From the NCBI GenBank assembly GCA_030549335.1, contig CM060195.1, positions 50,129,975-50,193,974 on the forward strand: a stretch of DNA of 64,000 bases, given 5' to 3'. Position 1 is the first letter of the stretch; each line of letters opens with the position of its first letter. Origin of the DNA: Pontederia crassipes. Its lineage: Eukaryota; Streptophyta; Magnoliopsida; Commelinales; Pontederiaceae. Of the stretch, positions 1 to 11,138 are shown one piece after another. The translations under genes were made by a program, and so were the position numbers. The notes under the pieces are model-generated. The model saw only the letters and a list, made by a program, of their open reading frames with translations. It did not search any database and had not been told where the DNA came from.

Positions 1-190
1 AAAGAAATGAAAACATGTAGAAATAGATTGCCATTTCATCAAGAAGCACTTAGCATTAGAAATAATTACCGTCATATAAATGCCAATGCATGTCTATTTT
101 TACAAAAGCTTTAGGCCACAATCAATTTCAATTTTTACTCATCAAGTTAGACAATTGTGATCATATGTTAGAAGTTGAGAGAGCGTTTTA
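1..190 (+). pseudogene. Ty1/copia RNase H C-terminal remnant (copy A)
   Basis: This matches the fragment at 7735-7920, whose translation ends in the usual copia pattern: an IFHKEMK-like block followed by a KALGHNQFQFLLIKL-like block. Established knowledge: copia polyproteins end with an ADIFTKAL..QF..L..KLG block. Copy A is interrupted and lacks a continuous frame, so it is a relic. Its upstream part lies outside the window. Confidence 0.6.
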
Positions 191-460
191 AGTTCATAAA
201 TTTAAGTCAGAACAAATCTGATACTAAAGAATAATGATTTGAACTATATTTTATCTCATATGAAACAATAAATAGATAGTGTATAATTATATTTTTCTTA
301 TTTTGAGTGATATGTTTAGTTGTATATATTCTTATGGATATGAATGAAATGGGTGTAGTTTTTGTCTCCAATTTCTTTACCTCACATTATTCACACACTC
401 TTATTGTCGTTTGCATAGTATTTTTTTTCCAATCTAGAGAGTACCATTTTCTTGTTAAAT

Positions 461-960
461 AGAGCATAATGATTTTAAACGTAAGAAATCAAAATGTAAA
501 CAAAATAGTTGTTCAATTTTTTGTTATACAACTTCTCACTTGAAATTAATTAAATATATTATAAGATGAATCAAATATATTTGTTTTATGGAATGCACAT
601 TAGGATTGAAAATTTTCAATCAATTATTCAAGACAGAAAGATGATTTGAAGAATATCTTCAATTGATGGAACTTGTCTCTCCCTTCCAACGATTCTAACA
701 TAAGGGAGAGTTCAATTGGAGCATAATGATTTTAAATATAAAAAAATTAAAATGTCAACAAAATAGTTTTTCATATTATGGTTATACAACATCTCACTTG
801 AAAGTAATTCAATATGTTATAAGATGAATCAACATCTTTGTTTTTTGGAATTCATGTTAAGGCTGAAAATTTTCAATCAATGGTTGAAAGATGATTTCAA
901 CAATAGCTTCAATTTATGAAATTTCTCTCTCCCTTCCAACCAATCCTAGATGGAGGTGAT
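461..960. repeat. Two imperfect tandem units of about 256 bp (copy A)
   Basis: The landmark GAGCATAATGATTTTAAA begins at 462 and again at 719. Each is followed by a similar block ending in CTCTCTCCCTTCCAAC. The same pair occurs in copy B at 8192 and 8448, so the tandem doubling predates the A/B duplication. Copy C carries only one such unit, near 4185. Confidence 0.75.
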
Positions 961-2043
961 TGCTGAGATGTACATCTTTTCAATGCTCAACTCAATTCTA
1001 TTGAAAATGATGATTTTAACCTTGATTGCATACTAATATAAAAAACTCTAGGCCCTCTGAAGAATTTTTTTGCATGATTACTATGAAGAAGAAGAATTAT
1101 CACACGAATGTATAGTGCAAAATGGTCTCCGAGCATTAAAGTGAAATGTTGTTAGTGCAATAATGCACATCTATTCTTGGAATGCAATATTGCTCGGGCG
1201 GTCTAGTTCGGAGTTTGCATTTATTGAGTTAACGTGACACTTAGCAAGTCTTCTGGATTTTTTCTCAAAAGTGGTAATAGAATGATTCAAACAAGTCAGT
1301 ACAAATTTAATCGACATGTGCTATATGTCGTTGTTTATCCTTGGTTGATATGGTCACATCGTAATAAGACATCTTCAGGACTGAATGATGGTGTGTGTAA
1401 AATATCATTATTTTCATGATGTCACAAGATTGGATCGAATAATTTCGGATGAACAATATTTTTTTTGTCGGGCTTTGGATACAAGGAGGTGCTTTGATAC
1501 CCATGGATGATTACACTGCTAATATTTTTTATGTTACGCTTTCAGTATGATTGACTACTATTTTATCCTTTATATTTTCTTGTACTAATTATTACATGAA
1601 TAAAGAAATGTGGATAATTACTATATTGTTAGCCATCCTTCGTTTTCTTAAAAAAATCCAACTAATATATCATATAATAAATAATAGTGTATGAATATAT
1701 TTAACTTTCTTGGAATTGTGAAGTTTTCAACATTTTCTTACATTTATGGACAATTGATCTTTTTTTAGCCTTTAAACATATTTTATTCAAAATGTGAACC
1801 CTATGTAAATGCGTTATGAAGAAAAACATTAGCTTATGGAAAGGCCAAATATATATGTTATAATAAACTATGTGAACAATTGAATGTTCTTTATTAACTA
1901 TATATTATTTAATAAATTGAATGTGATGCACGGTACTTATGCATTATTAATCTTTTTGTATAGACTATTGTTGCAAGTTAATACTAATATCATTATATGA
2001 TTTTATGAGAAGGTTCTTGAAAAGTAATATATTAATATCCATG

Positions 2044-2230
2044 ATTAAGATGTGTGAATTCAAAGTGGATCTACACATATGAGTTACATTTGATCTATAG
2101 ATCCATGATAATCCTAAATCCACTATAAATTTGTCTTAAAAAAATTATCAATCACTACCGTCGATTTATGAATCAACGACAAATCCACATGTGTGGACCT
2201 ATTTTGGATCCACACAATGCTTAAATCCTT
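2044..2230. mobile_element. MITE-like foldback in copy A
   Basis: The ends form an imperfect inverted repeat of about 40 bases. The left arm reads TTAAGATGTGTGAATTC and the reverse complement of the right arm reads TTAAGCATTGTGTGGATCC. The element is about 185 bp and non-coding. The corresponding spot in copy C (about 4850-4870) is empty, which supports insertion. I could not fix a clean target-site duplication, so the superfamily is unassigned. Confidence 0.5.
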
Positions 2231-3145
2231 AATGATATGAACTTAAAATTACTTGACCTACATATTAGTTTTTTATTTGCTTTAATTTGTAGATAATATA
2301 AACTACATATAAATTAGTTATGAACAATTTATATTGCTCATTCAATTTATCAACAACCCACACTGCTCCGTTTCAAGGGCAGTCAACTAGTAATTTTTTG
2401 TACCATCCTAGATCAGGTGAAAGGGATTACCACCCTCTTTGGAGGGAACCTTGTCTCTCCTATATCTTTTCAATGATCACTAGGATTTTATTTTTTTCTA
2501 AATGAAGAATGATGAATTTATGCAATCCATATGATTTTTAATGAAATTATCTAATTAAACTATATAATATTTAACATTTTTGACATATTTTAGATACAGA
2601 AGACACTTCTTTAAAAATCTTTCAACTTTTATCACATGAGTCGTCGCCCACCTTCCTCCAATTTCCTTAACAACCAATACTATATTATTCTTTTGGTAAA
2701 AGATATTAAATTTTTGGAAATGAAGAGTATTGATTTAAGTATGTTTGTAATTGAGAACTTTTGAATATGGAGGTCACTTCTTCAAAAAATCGCCGCCATC
2801 TTCCACTGACGAATTTATCTCCCCAGTGACCTGGATGAAATCAACTATTCAATAAATGATAGTAGTTTTTTTCATAAATTAAAAGTATTACATTTAGGCA
2901 TGTTTATAATGAACCTTCCATTTTTTTATGAAAGTATTACTCAAATAAGGTGTCGCCCCTTTCTCCTCTCTCGTTAATGATATTAATTTTTCAATAAAAT
3001 TATTTTTCCTAAATAAGACTATATTATTTTAACCTATAGAAAGTAAAGTTTTATAGTATTACACTTTTCAAAAAGAGTCATGCTACAATTTTAAAAAATG
3101 CAAAGAAATGCTCATCTCAAGCCATTTAGGTGTATTACCTAACAA

Positions 3146-3148
3146 ATA

Positions 3149-3202
<54 letters not shown>
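3146..3202. repeat. (TAA)n microsatellite, copy A
   Basis: A run of TAA/AAT trinucleotides of about 57 bases. It has a positional partner at 10338-10396 in copy B, so the tract existed before the duplication. Confidence 0.95.
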
Positions 3203-3203
<1 letters not shown>

Positions 3204-3899
3204 TGAGATTGATTTATGATATAGTAAAAAAATAGACAAAAAATACTTTTGCCCAAAGAAATTTTTTTTTATGAATTATTTTTTCTTTGTACTCGCTTCA
3301 GTCGATCGAAGCTGAAAGCTCCTATTTTTTTTATCTCATTTTAGACTTCAAATTGTACTTTTGAGTTTATTAAAATTAGCATCTAAAAATTACTTTGTAA
3401 ATTTTACAATGATAAGAAAAATAACTACAATTTTTCTTTCTTTTATTTTTTTTCAACGTTCACAAACAATAATAAGTTTTATGGGGAGGACAACACTTGG
3501 AAATTTCCAAATTTTTATCACATTTATATAAAAAAAAGTAGTTAACAAATTAATTAGTAAATTTATTTTTCCTCAAAAAATGCAATGCATGTCTGTGGAA
3601 ATCTTTGACAATCGAAACGAATTTAAATCTCAGTGTTCATTGCGGCTGTCTCCAAGAGGAGGTATCCACTACGATATTTAGAGGGAATCAAAGGCATTAA
3701 TCCTTGTGTATCTGTTGTTCATAAACCAAAGCACCAATCTTTATTTTTTTTATCATCATAACACCCATATAAAAAACCCATTGTCAAAAGCCCTTGCTCA
3801 ATGCTCCGTGATAATATGCTCAAAACTGAAAAAGATGTGTTGAAGTTATCTTCAATTCAGTTTAGTTGCAACGACATATATGGCACTTCACTAGATTAA

Positions 3900-4990
3900 T
3901 ATATTATTATCTTGAAGCATCATCAATTCAAGTCTGAAAAAGCTTGATATCGACAAAAAATATTTAGATCATATATTGTCTTGCAATAAAATAATTAGTT
4001 ATAGTGCATAATTAAGTTTTTCTTGTTTTGATTATTATGTTTTGTTGTATGTATCCTTATGGACATGAATGAAATGGGTATGGTCTTGTTCCTATTTTTT
4101 TCTAGATTTTTTCATTTTATTCACAATCTTCCATTGTGTTTCATTTTTTTTTCATTTCAGAGAGTACTATTTTTGTATTAAATGTAATGTAATGGTTTTA
4201 AACATAATAAATCAAAATGTAAACATTTTTTTCAAATACTTTTCATAAAACTTCTTACTTGAAAGTAATTCAATAGGTTATAAGATAAATTGAACATATT
4301 TAATTTACGAAATACATATTAGGGCTGCAAATTCCTAACTAACATATCATATTAGAAATTGTAGTGATGTTAATATGGTTTTCTTGGCATAGTAGATTTT
4401 TTTTAAAAAAATTCCATTTATGGGTAGTTGATCTTTTTTTTCAACCTTTTAAATGTAGAGTTTTGATTCAACTAAACATATTTATTTAAAATGCTAAGCC
4501 AAATGAGTTCTCTAATTAATTTATTTAACTAATATTTTCTTACATATTTCATATAGCACATCTTCACTTATAGCTCAATGTGAACCAAATAGTTCACATA
4601 AAGGAAAAAATGTATATTTTCTTACATGTACTAGTTAGTTGGTGTATAATAGAGTATGCCAGCCATTGCATATTCTTTGTTAACAATATAATATCTAATA
4701 ATCCAAATGTGATGAATGACACATATGCATTGTTATTATTATTTTTTTGCATAAGATATTATTACAAATCAATATTAATATTATCTTTTAGGTGTTAAAT
4801 TCAACTTAACAAATTCTATGAGACGTTTGTTTTGTTTAGAATAATGTATTAATATCGTTAGCAAGAACTTAAAATTACTTCAGTCTACCACGTTATCTCT
4901 TTTATTTGTAGAGAATCTAAACAACTTAGTAATGTAGATTAGTTATGAAGGATAATTTATATTGCTCAATAATTTTGCCATCAAAGTTAT
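3900..4990 (+). repeat. Diverged partial copy C of the A/B repeat
   Basis: Landmarks shared with copies A and B occur in the same order: the GGACATGAATGAAATGGGT block (near 4060), one tandem unit (near 4185), the ATGTGATG...ATGCATTGTTATT block (near 4707, matching 1920-1950) and the GAACTTAAAATTACTT block (near 4866, matching 2240). Copy C is more diverged than A and B are from each other. It holds the segment that copy B lost and lacks the MITE found in copy A. It could also be an LTR-related part of the copia element whose gag remnant follows at 5040. Confidence 0.6.
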
Positions 4991-5039
4991 AAGATTATTT
5001 AAAATTTCTTGTGAAAGTTCCTCATTGAAAAAGAAAGTT

Positions 5040-5690
5040 GAATATATGATGATATTCATACGAAAAGTTTTAATTTGTCCACATTATATGAAATACTACA
5101 AAAGGAGAATATTTCTTTAAAAAAGTTTTTAATTATTAACTTGCTCTTGTTTCTACTCCAAAAGATAATACTAATGGTACTTTTCAAAATCCTACCCGAA
5201 ATAAAAATAATTAGAAAGTCTAATATGTGTACTTTTTATAAGAAAATTGATTTTAAAAAAATTGTAAAAAACTCATGTGGTATTATTGAAAATATTCTTA
5301 ATATTTTAAATGTAAACATGTTCATAATCATCATTTGAAATATAAATATTCTTGTAATTTTTCTTAAAAAATTATACATTGCCATATTTCTTATCATGAT
5401 ACTTTAAAATTTAAATATGCACATGATAATTTTGAGAAATTATCTACTACTTACTATTATTGTGGTGCTCATAGTCATTATGTATTTGAATGCAAAATTA
5501 AAAGTTTTACAAATATAGGTATAAAGCTAATGCGACTTCCAATGAATCACAACAGACCCAAATAAATTTAGATATCGAAGTTAAAATGACATTTCTTATA
5601 GGTGTGTCTCGCTCAAAGAGAAAAAAGAAAAATAAATTTGGAGAAGGAGCGAAGTCACAAAATTTATGATAAAAATATCATTGTTGAATA
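5040..5690 (+). pseudogene. Ty1/copia gag-like remnant
   Basis: Around 5445-5495 one frame reads YYCGAHSHYVFEC, matching the last three ligands of a CCHC zinc knuckle (C-x4-H-x4-C). The first cysteine position is occupied by tyrosine. Upstream there is a short lysine- and leucine-rich reading frame (5075-5338). The fragment lies upstream of, and in the same orientation as, the copia RT and RNase H remnants at 7370-7920, which fits one decayed element. No PBS or clear LTR end was seen. Confidence 0.4.
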
Positions 5691-5699
5691 TAGAAATGA

Positions 5700-7360
5700 A
5701 AATTTTAAATTTCTTTAACATTATGCTTAAAATGTTTTGGACTTGGTTATCATAACTTATGATTATGATAAGTTTTAATTTTCTTTATATATTAGAGTTC
5801 ATGAATATATTTGGATAATTTTGTTTGATAAATGTTTATGCATACATATATTTATTACTTAAAGAATGAAAGCACAAATATTCGATTATGCATTTGTTAG
5901 TTCTCATTTTGATATTTGGTGCTTTGTGATTTTGAAATTGGAAAAAGTCAAAATTTTGACAAGAGGCTTAAAAATATTTTGAATAGGCAACATATGTATT
6001 GTGCATATGCGCATAACATACTCCCTTTCCCCTATTATCATTATTTGTAGAAGAAGTTGAATATATTTTAAACCTAATCACATTGTAATGATATTGAATA
6101 GAAAAAAATTTAAAAACCTAATGATTGGATAGTACATAACTAGCATATTAATGATCTTTGCATCAATATAATATTTTCAATATTTAAATATAATGTTAGA
6201 ACAATCGATTTTAAAAAAAATGACATCCCAAGAATTAAACTTTTTTTATAAAATTAAAAATCCTAAAATAATATTAAATTATATATATATATATATTTCT
6301 TAGAATTTGCATGATTCATGTTTGTAAATCATGCAAAACTTTTGCACTTGCACAATATCATATTTCCAAAATGATAAACTAATTTATTCATAAGTAAAGC
6401 AAGACAAAGTTCATAATTTCATGATAACAAACTAAAATCAATGTTAGTAACTGAGGACATATCTATTTCAATTCCACAATAGCCATGCAATTAAAACATA
6501 ATTTGTGCATAACTTGCTAGTTATTATTTTTTTAATTTTAAAAATCAGATATGTACCTACAACACTTAAGGAAAGGCCAAAGGTCACAATTTAATCTTAT
6601 TTTGACTTATTCTTTGAAATCAAGAACATGGAGAAATTCTAGAAGTTCATTGAGAAGATTTATGTGAGTACCTTCTATTTTAATATATGTTGAATTGAAT
6701 TGAAGCATCATTGTTATAATCTTTTTATGGTTTTAGTTCTTATAATAGTCTTTATTTCTAGGACAATTTGTGAACCTCCTTTTAATTTTTATTAATAATA
6801 TATTATTTAGTTTCTAATAATATAATTATTGAGTAAATTTATTTGTTTTTATTTTGTAAATTAATTAGTAGACTATTGACACGTCTTTTGTTAATATGAG
6901 ATTATCATAGAACTTTAAAGTAGAAGTAATTTTGTTTTATTCTAGTATAGTCGAAATGGAGTGCTACAATTTATGTTCGGTTGGATAGATCTCAGAACGA
7001 GTTGTTCAATAATTTAGGAGTACAACTTATTGCATCCTAACTTAAGCGAATTTGGGAGTAGAGCAGGAAGTGAGTGCTCTCATTTTACAAGATAGTTGAT
7101 TCTATCTTGAAATGAGGGATGTGCTCCTAATTCATCTATAAACTAAACATATAAATAATTTCAGACGTGAAACCTAATTTGTTCCTAATTATATCAACTC
7201 ATTATAAGTACTATAGACATTATTAAGTTAGATTAGTTTAATTAATTTATTTTTTATTATTTAATTTTTTGTGATTTCATTTATCATCATATTATTGCTT
7301 CCCATTAGCATATGTGATTAGCTAGTTAGGTAATAATTACTCATTTTAGGATGTACGAGA
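5700..7360. other. AT-rich DNA, no gene seen
   Basis: Non-coding AT-rich sequence with a short TA run near 6277. It may be the eroded middle of the copia element flanked by the gag-like and RT-like remnants. No continuous domain could be recognised. Confidence 0.6.
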
Positions 7361-7369
7361 CGTTTTGGT

Positions 7370-7920
7370 GTGCCACGATGCAAGAAGAATCTACGCTCTT
7401 TAGGCAAACAAAACTTGGTCTATGGAGTTACCATCATCTAACAAGAAAATAGATTAGATGCAAATGGGTGTTTAAAATCAAAAGAAAAACTAATTGATCC
7501 GTTGAAAAATACAAAGATACGATTAGTGGTGAAGAGTTTCATACAAATTACAAACTAAACTATCACTTTTGCTCCTATTACCAAGCTTGTGGTAGTTAGA
7601 TATCTATTAGCAATTTCTATAGTGCAACGTTGGGACATTTGACAAATAAATATTTACAATTTTTTTTCGTGGAGATCTATATTCTAAAGGTTTATATTTA
7701 CAACGTTGGGATATCTTTTCTCATAGCTAACAATTCCATTTTTCATAAAGAAATGAAAACATGTAGAAATAGATTACCATGTCATCAAGAAGCACTTAGC
7801 ATTAGAAATAATTACCACATGCCTATTTTTATAAAAGCTTTAGGCCACAATCAATTTCAATTTTTACTCATCAAGTTAGACATTTGTGATCATATGTTAG
7901 AAGTTGAGAGGGTGTTTTAA
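7370..7920 (+). pseudogene. Ty1/copia reverse transcriptase and RNase H remnant
   Basis: Broken frames show copia landmarks in order. An AMQEE-like motif lies near 7380, CKWVFKIKRK at about 7459-7488, VEKYK..RLVVKSF at about 7503-7545 and TFAPITKLVVVRYLLAIS near 7567-7620. An FFRGDLYSK block follows near 7664-7695, and the RNase H tail KALGHNQFQFLLIKL lies at about 7833-7880. Stops and frame changes separate the blocks. Most of the polymerase palm, including the YVDD region, is missing between the RT start and the RNase H end. The orientation is the same as the gag-like remnant at 5040-5690. Confidence 0.75.
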
Positions 7921-10337
7921 GTTCATAAATTCAAGTCAAAACAAATCTGATACTAAAGAAGAAGGATTTAAACTATATCTTATCTCATATTCAATAATAC
8001 ATAGATAGTGTACAATTATGTTTTTCTTATTTTGAGTGATATGTTTAGTTGTATATATTCTTATGGATATGAATGAAATGGGTGTAGTTTTTGTCTCCAA
8101 TTTTTTTTATCTCACATTATTCACACACTCTTATTGTCATTTGCATAGTATTTTTTTTCCAATCTAGAGAGTACCATTTTCTTGTTAAATGGAGCATAAT
8201 GATTTTAAACATAAGAAATCAAAATGTAAACAAAATAGTTGTTCAATTTTTTGTATACAACTTCTCACTTGAAACTAATTAGATATATTATAAGATGAAT
8301 CAAACATATTTGTTTTATGGAATGCATATTAGGGTTGAAAATTTTCAATCAATCATTCAAAACTAAAAGATGTTTTCAAGAATATCTTCAATTGATGGAA
8401 GTGCTCTCTCCCTTCCAACCATTCCTACACAGAGGAGACTTCAATTGGAGCATAATGATTTTAAACATAAAAAATCAAAATGTAAACAAAATAGTTTTTC
8501 ATATTTTTGTTATACAACATCTCATTTGAAAGTAATTCACTATGTTATAAGATGAATCAATCATATTTGTTTTATGGAATTTATGTTAGGATTGAAAATT
8601 TTCAATGACTGGAAGATATTTCAACAATAGCTTCAATTCTTGGAACCTCTCTCTCCCTTCCAACCTATCTTAGATGGAGGAGATTGTTGGAGATGGACAT
8701 CTTTTCAATGCTCAACTCAATTCTATTGAAAATGACGATTTTAACTTTGATTGCACGCTAATATGAAAAACTTTAGGCCATCTGAAGAAATTTTTTGCAT
8801 GATTACTAAGAAGAAGAATTATCACACGAATGTATAGTGCAAAGTGGTCTCCGAGCATTAAAGTGAAATGTTGTTAGTGCAATAATGCACATATATTTTT
8901 GGAATGCAATATTGCTCGGACGGTTTGGTCCGGAGTTTGCATTTCTTGAGTTACCGCTGATACTTAGCAGGTCTTCTGGATTTTCCTTAAAAGTGGCAAT
9001 AGATCGACTTAAACAAGTCAGTACAAATTTAATCGACATGTGCTATATATCATTGTTTATCCTTGGTTGATATGATTTCATCGTAATAAGACATCTTCGG
9101 AATTGAATGATGCTATGTGTAAAATATCACTATTCTGATGATGTCACAAGATTGGATCGAATAATTTTGGATGAACAATAATTTTTGTCGGGCTATGGAT
9201 ACAAAGAGGTGCTTTGATACCCATGGATGATTACGCTAGTAATATTTTTTTATGTTATGCTTTCAATATGATTGACTAGTATTTTATCCTTTACATTTTC
9301 TTGTACTAAATATTACATGAATAAAGACATGTGGATAATTACTATATTGCTAGCCATCCTTAATGATATGAACTTAAAATTACTTGACCTAATCATATTA
9401 CCTTTTTTATTTTCTTTAATTTGTAGATAATATAAACTACATATAAACTAGTTATGAATAATTCTTATTGCTCATTCAGTTTATCAACAACCAACATTGC
9501 TCCGTTTTGAGGAGCATTCGACTTATGCAAAAGTCAATTTGCAAATGTCAACTAATAAATGTCAACTAGTAATATTTTTTGTACCATCCTAGATCAGGTG
9601 AAAGGGATGACAACCCTCTTCTCTACTCCGTTGGAGGAGACCTTGCCTGTCCTATATCTTTTCAGTGATCACTAGGGTTTTAACTTTTTTCTAAATGAAG
9701 AATGATGAATTTATGCAACCATATGATTTTTTAATAAAATTATCTAATTAAACTAGATAATATTTAACTTTTTGACATATTTTAGATACAGAAAACACTT
9801 TTTTAAAAACCTTCCAACTTTATCACGAGTCGTCGCTCACCTTCCTCCAATTTCCTTAACAACTAATACGACATTATTTTTTTGATAAATCATATTAAAT
9901 TTTTGGAAATGAAAAGTACTGATTTAAGTATGTTTATAAATGAGAACTTTTGAATATGGAGGTTACTCCTTCGAAAAACCGCCGCCGTCTTGTCTCGACG
10001 AATTTATTTCCCCAATGACTTGGATGAATCAACTATTCAATAAATGATACTATTCTTTTTTCATAAATTAAGAATATTACATTTAGGCATGTTTATAAAT
10101 GAACCTTCCATTTTTTTATGAAAGTATTACTCAAATAAGGTGTCGCCCTTTTCTCCTCTCTCGTTAATGATATTAATTTTTCAATAAAATTATTTTTCCT
10201 AAATAAGACTACAATATTATTTTAACCCATAGAAAGTAAAATTTTGTAATATTACACTTTTCAAAAAGAGTCATGCTACAGTTTAAAAAAAATGCAAAGA
10301 AATGCTCATCTCAAACCATTTAAGCGTATTACCTAAC

Positions 10338-10396
<59 letters not shown>
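10338..10396. repeat. (TAA)n microsatellite, copy B
   Basis: An uninterrupted ATA/TAA trinucleotide run, the positional partner of 3146-3202. It lies about 550 bp upstream of the cyclin TATA box. Confidence 0.95.
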
Positions 10397-10398
<2 letters not shown>

Positions 10399-10950
10399 TG
10401 TGAGATTGATTTATGATATAGTAAAAAAAATAGACAAAAAAATACTTTTGCTCAAAGAAAAGTTTTGTTATGAATTATTTTTTCTTTGTATTCGCTTCGA
10501 TTGGCCGGAGCTGAGAGCTCCTAATTTTTTTTATCTCATCTTAGACTTCAAATTGTACTTTTGAGTTTAATAAAATGAGCATCTAAACATTACTTTGTAA
10601 ATTTTATAATGATAAGAAAAATAATTACAATTTTTCTTTCTTTTATTTTTTTTCAATGTTCACAAATAGGAATAAGTTTTATAGGGAGGAAAAGACTTGG
10701 AAATTTCCAACTCTTTATCACATTTATATAAAAAAAACTAGATAACAAATTAATTAGTTAATTTATTTTTTCTCAAAAAATATAATGCATGTATGTGAAA
10801 TATTTGCCAAAATCGAAATGAATTTAAATCTCATCTAGAGGGAATCAAAGCCATTAATCCTTCTATATCTGCTATTCATAATCTAATCGATGAATTCCCA
10901 CAAATCAAAGCACCAATCTTTATTTTTTTTCTTTATCATCATAACACCCG

Positions 10951-10958
10951 TATAAATA
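10951..10958 (+). promoter_or_regulatory. TATA box of the D-type cyclin gene
   Basis: TATAAATA lies 178 bp upstream of the chosen ATG at 11129. By the usual 30-base spacing, transcription would start near 10985, giving a leader of about 145 nt. Copy A keeps a related TATAAAA at about 3767. The start site is inferred from spacing only. Confidence 0.55.
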
Positions 10959-11049
10959 CTCCATCGTCAAAATCCCTTTGCTCAGCTTTTTTTTGCCTCA
11001 CTCGGTCTCCTCCTGGTCAAGTAGAGTCCTTTTTTGTCATCGGACGCTG

Positions 11050-11138
11050 ATGGAACGAAAAGGTGCTTCGTAAGAAACATTCTCGTAAGCATCTGTATGC
11101 GCCATCCGCCGTTTCTTGTTCTTCTCCAATGGGTTTAA
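11050..11138 (+). promoter_or_regulatory. Two upstream ORFs in the cyclin leader
   Basis: A 7-codon uORF begins at ATG 11050 and stops at 11071-11073. A second uORF begins at ATG 11097 in another frame and stops at 11136-11138, overlapping the main start codon at 11129. If the transcript begins near 10985, ribosomes would meet both before the main start. A role in translational control is an inference. Confidence 0.45.

Larger units (their letters stand above)
1..3800 (+). repeat. Long repeat copy A: copia tail, upstream DNA and duplicated cyclin promoter
   Basis: This stretch aligns along its length with 7747-10985 (copy B), at an offset of about 7746 bases at the left end. The order of shared landmarks is the same: the copia RNase H tail, two 256-bp tandem units, a (TAA)n tract and a TATA-bearing promoter-like end. 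Similarity fades near 3800, where copy B passes into the 5' leader of the D-type cyclin gene; copy A has no cyclin coding sequence after that point. The left end is cut by the window edge. I see no intact gene inside it. Small insertions and deletions separate the copies, the largest being 1641-2230, which copy B lacks. Confidence 0.85.
7747..10985 (+). repeat. Long repeat copy B, ending in the cyclin promoter
   Basis: Partner of copy A (1-3800). It includes the copia RNase H tail, the two 256-bp tandem units (8192 and 8448), the (TAA)n tract at 10338-10396 and the TATA-containing promoter of the D-type cyclin gene. At 9360/9361 it lacks 590 bases that copy A has (1641-2230). The junction bears the short shared sequence ATCCTT, consistent with a microhomology-type deletion. 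Confidence 0.85.

Noticed and set aside
11063..11128. Upstream extension of the cyclin frame by 22 residues
   Set aside because: It begins with GTG, not ATG, and the residues do not resemble CycD N-termini. The ATG at 11129 fits the family.
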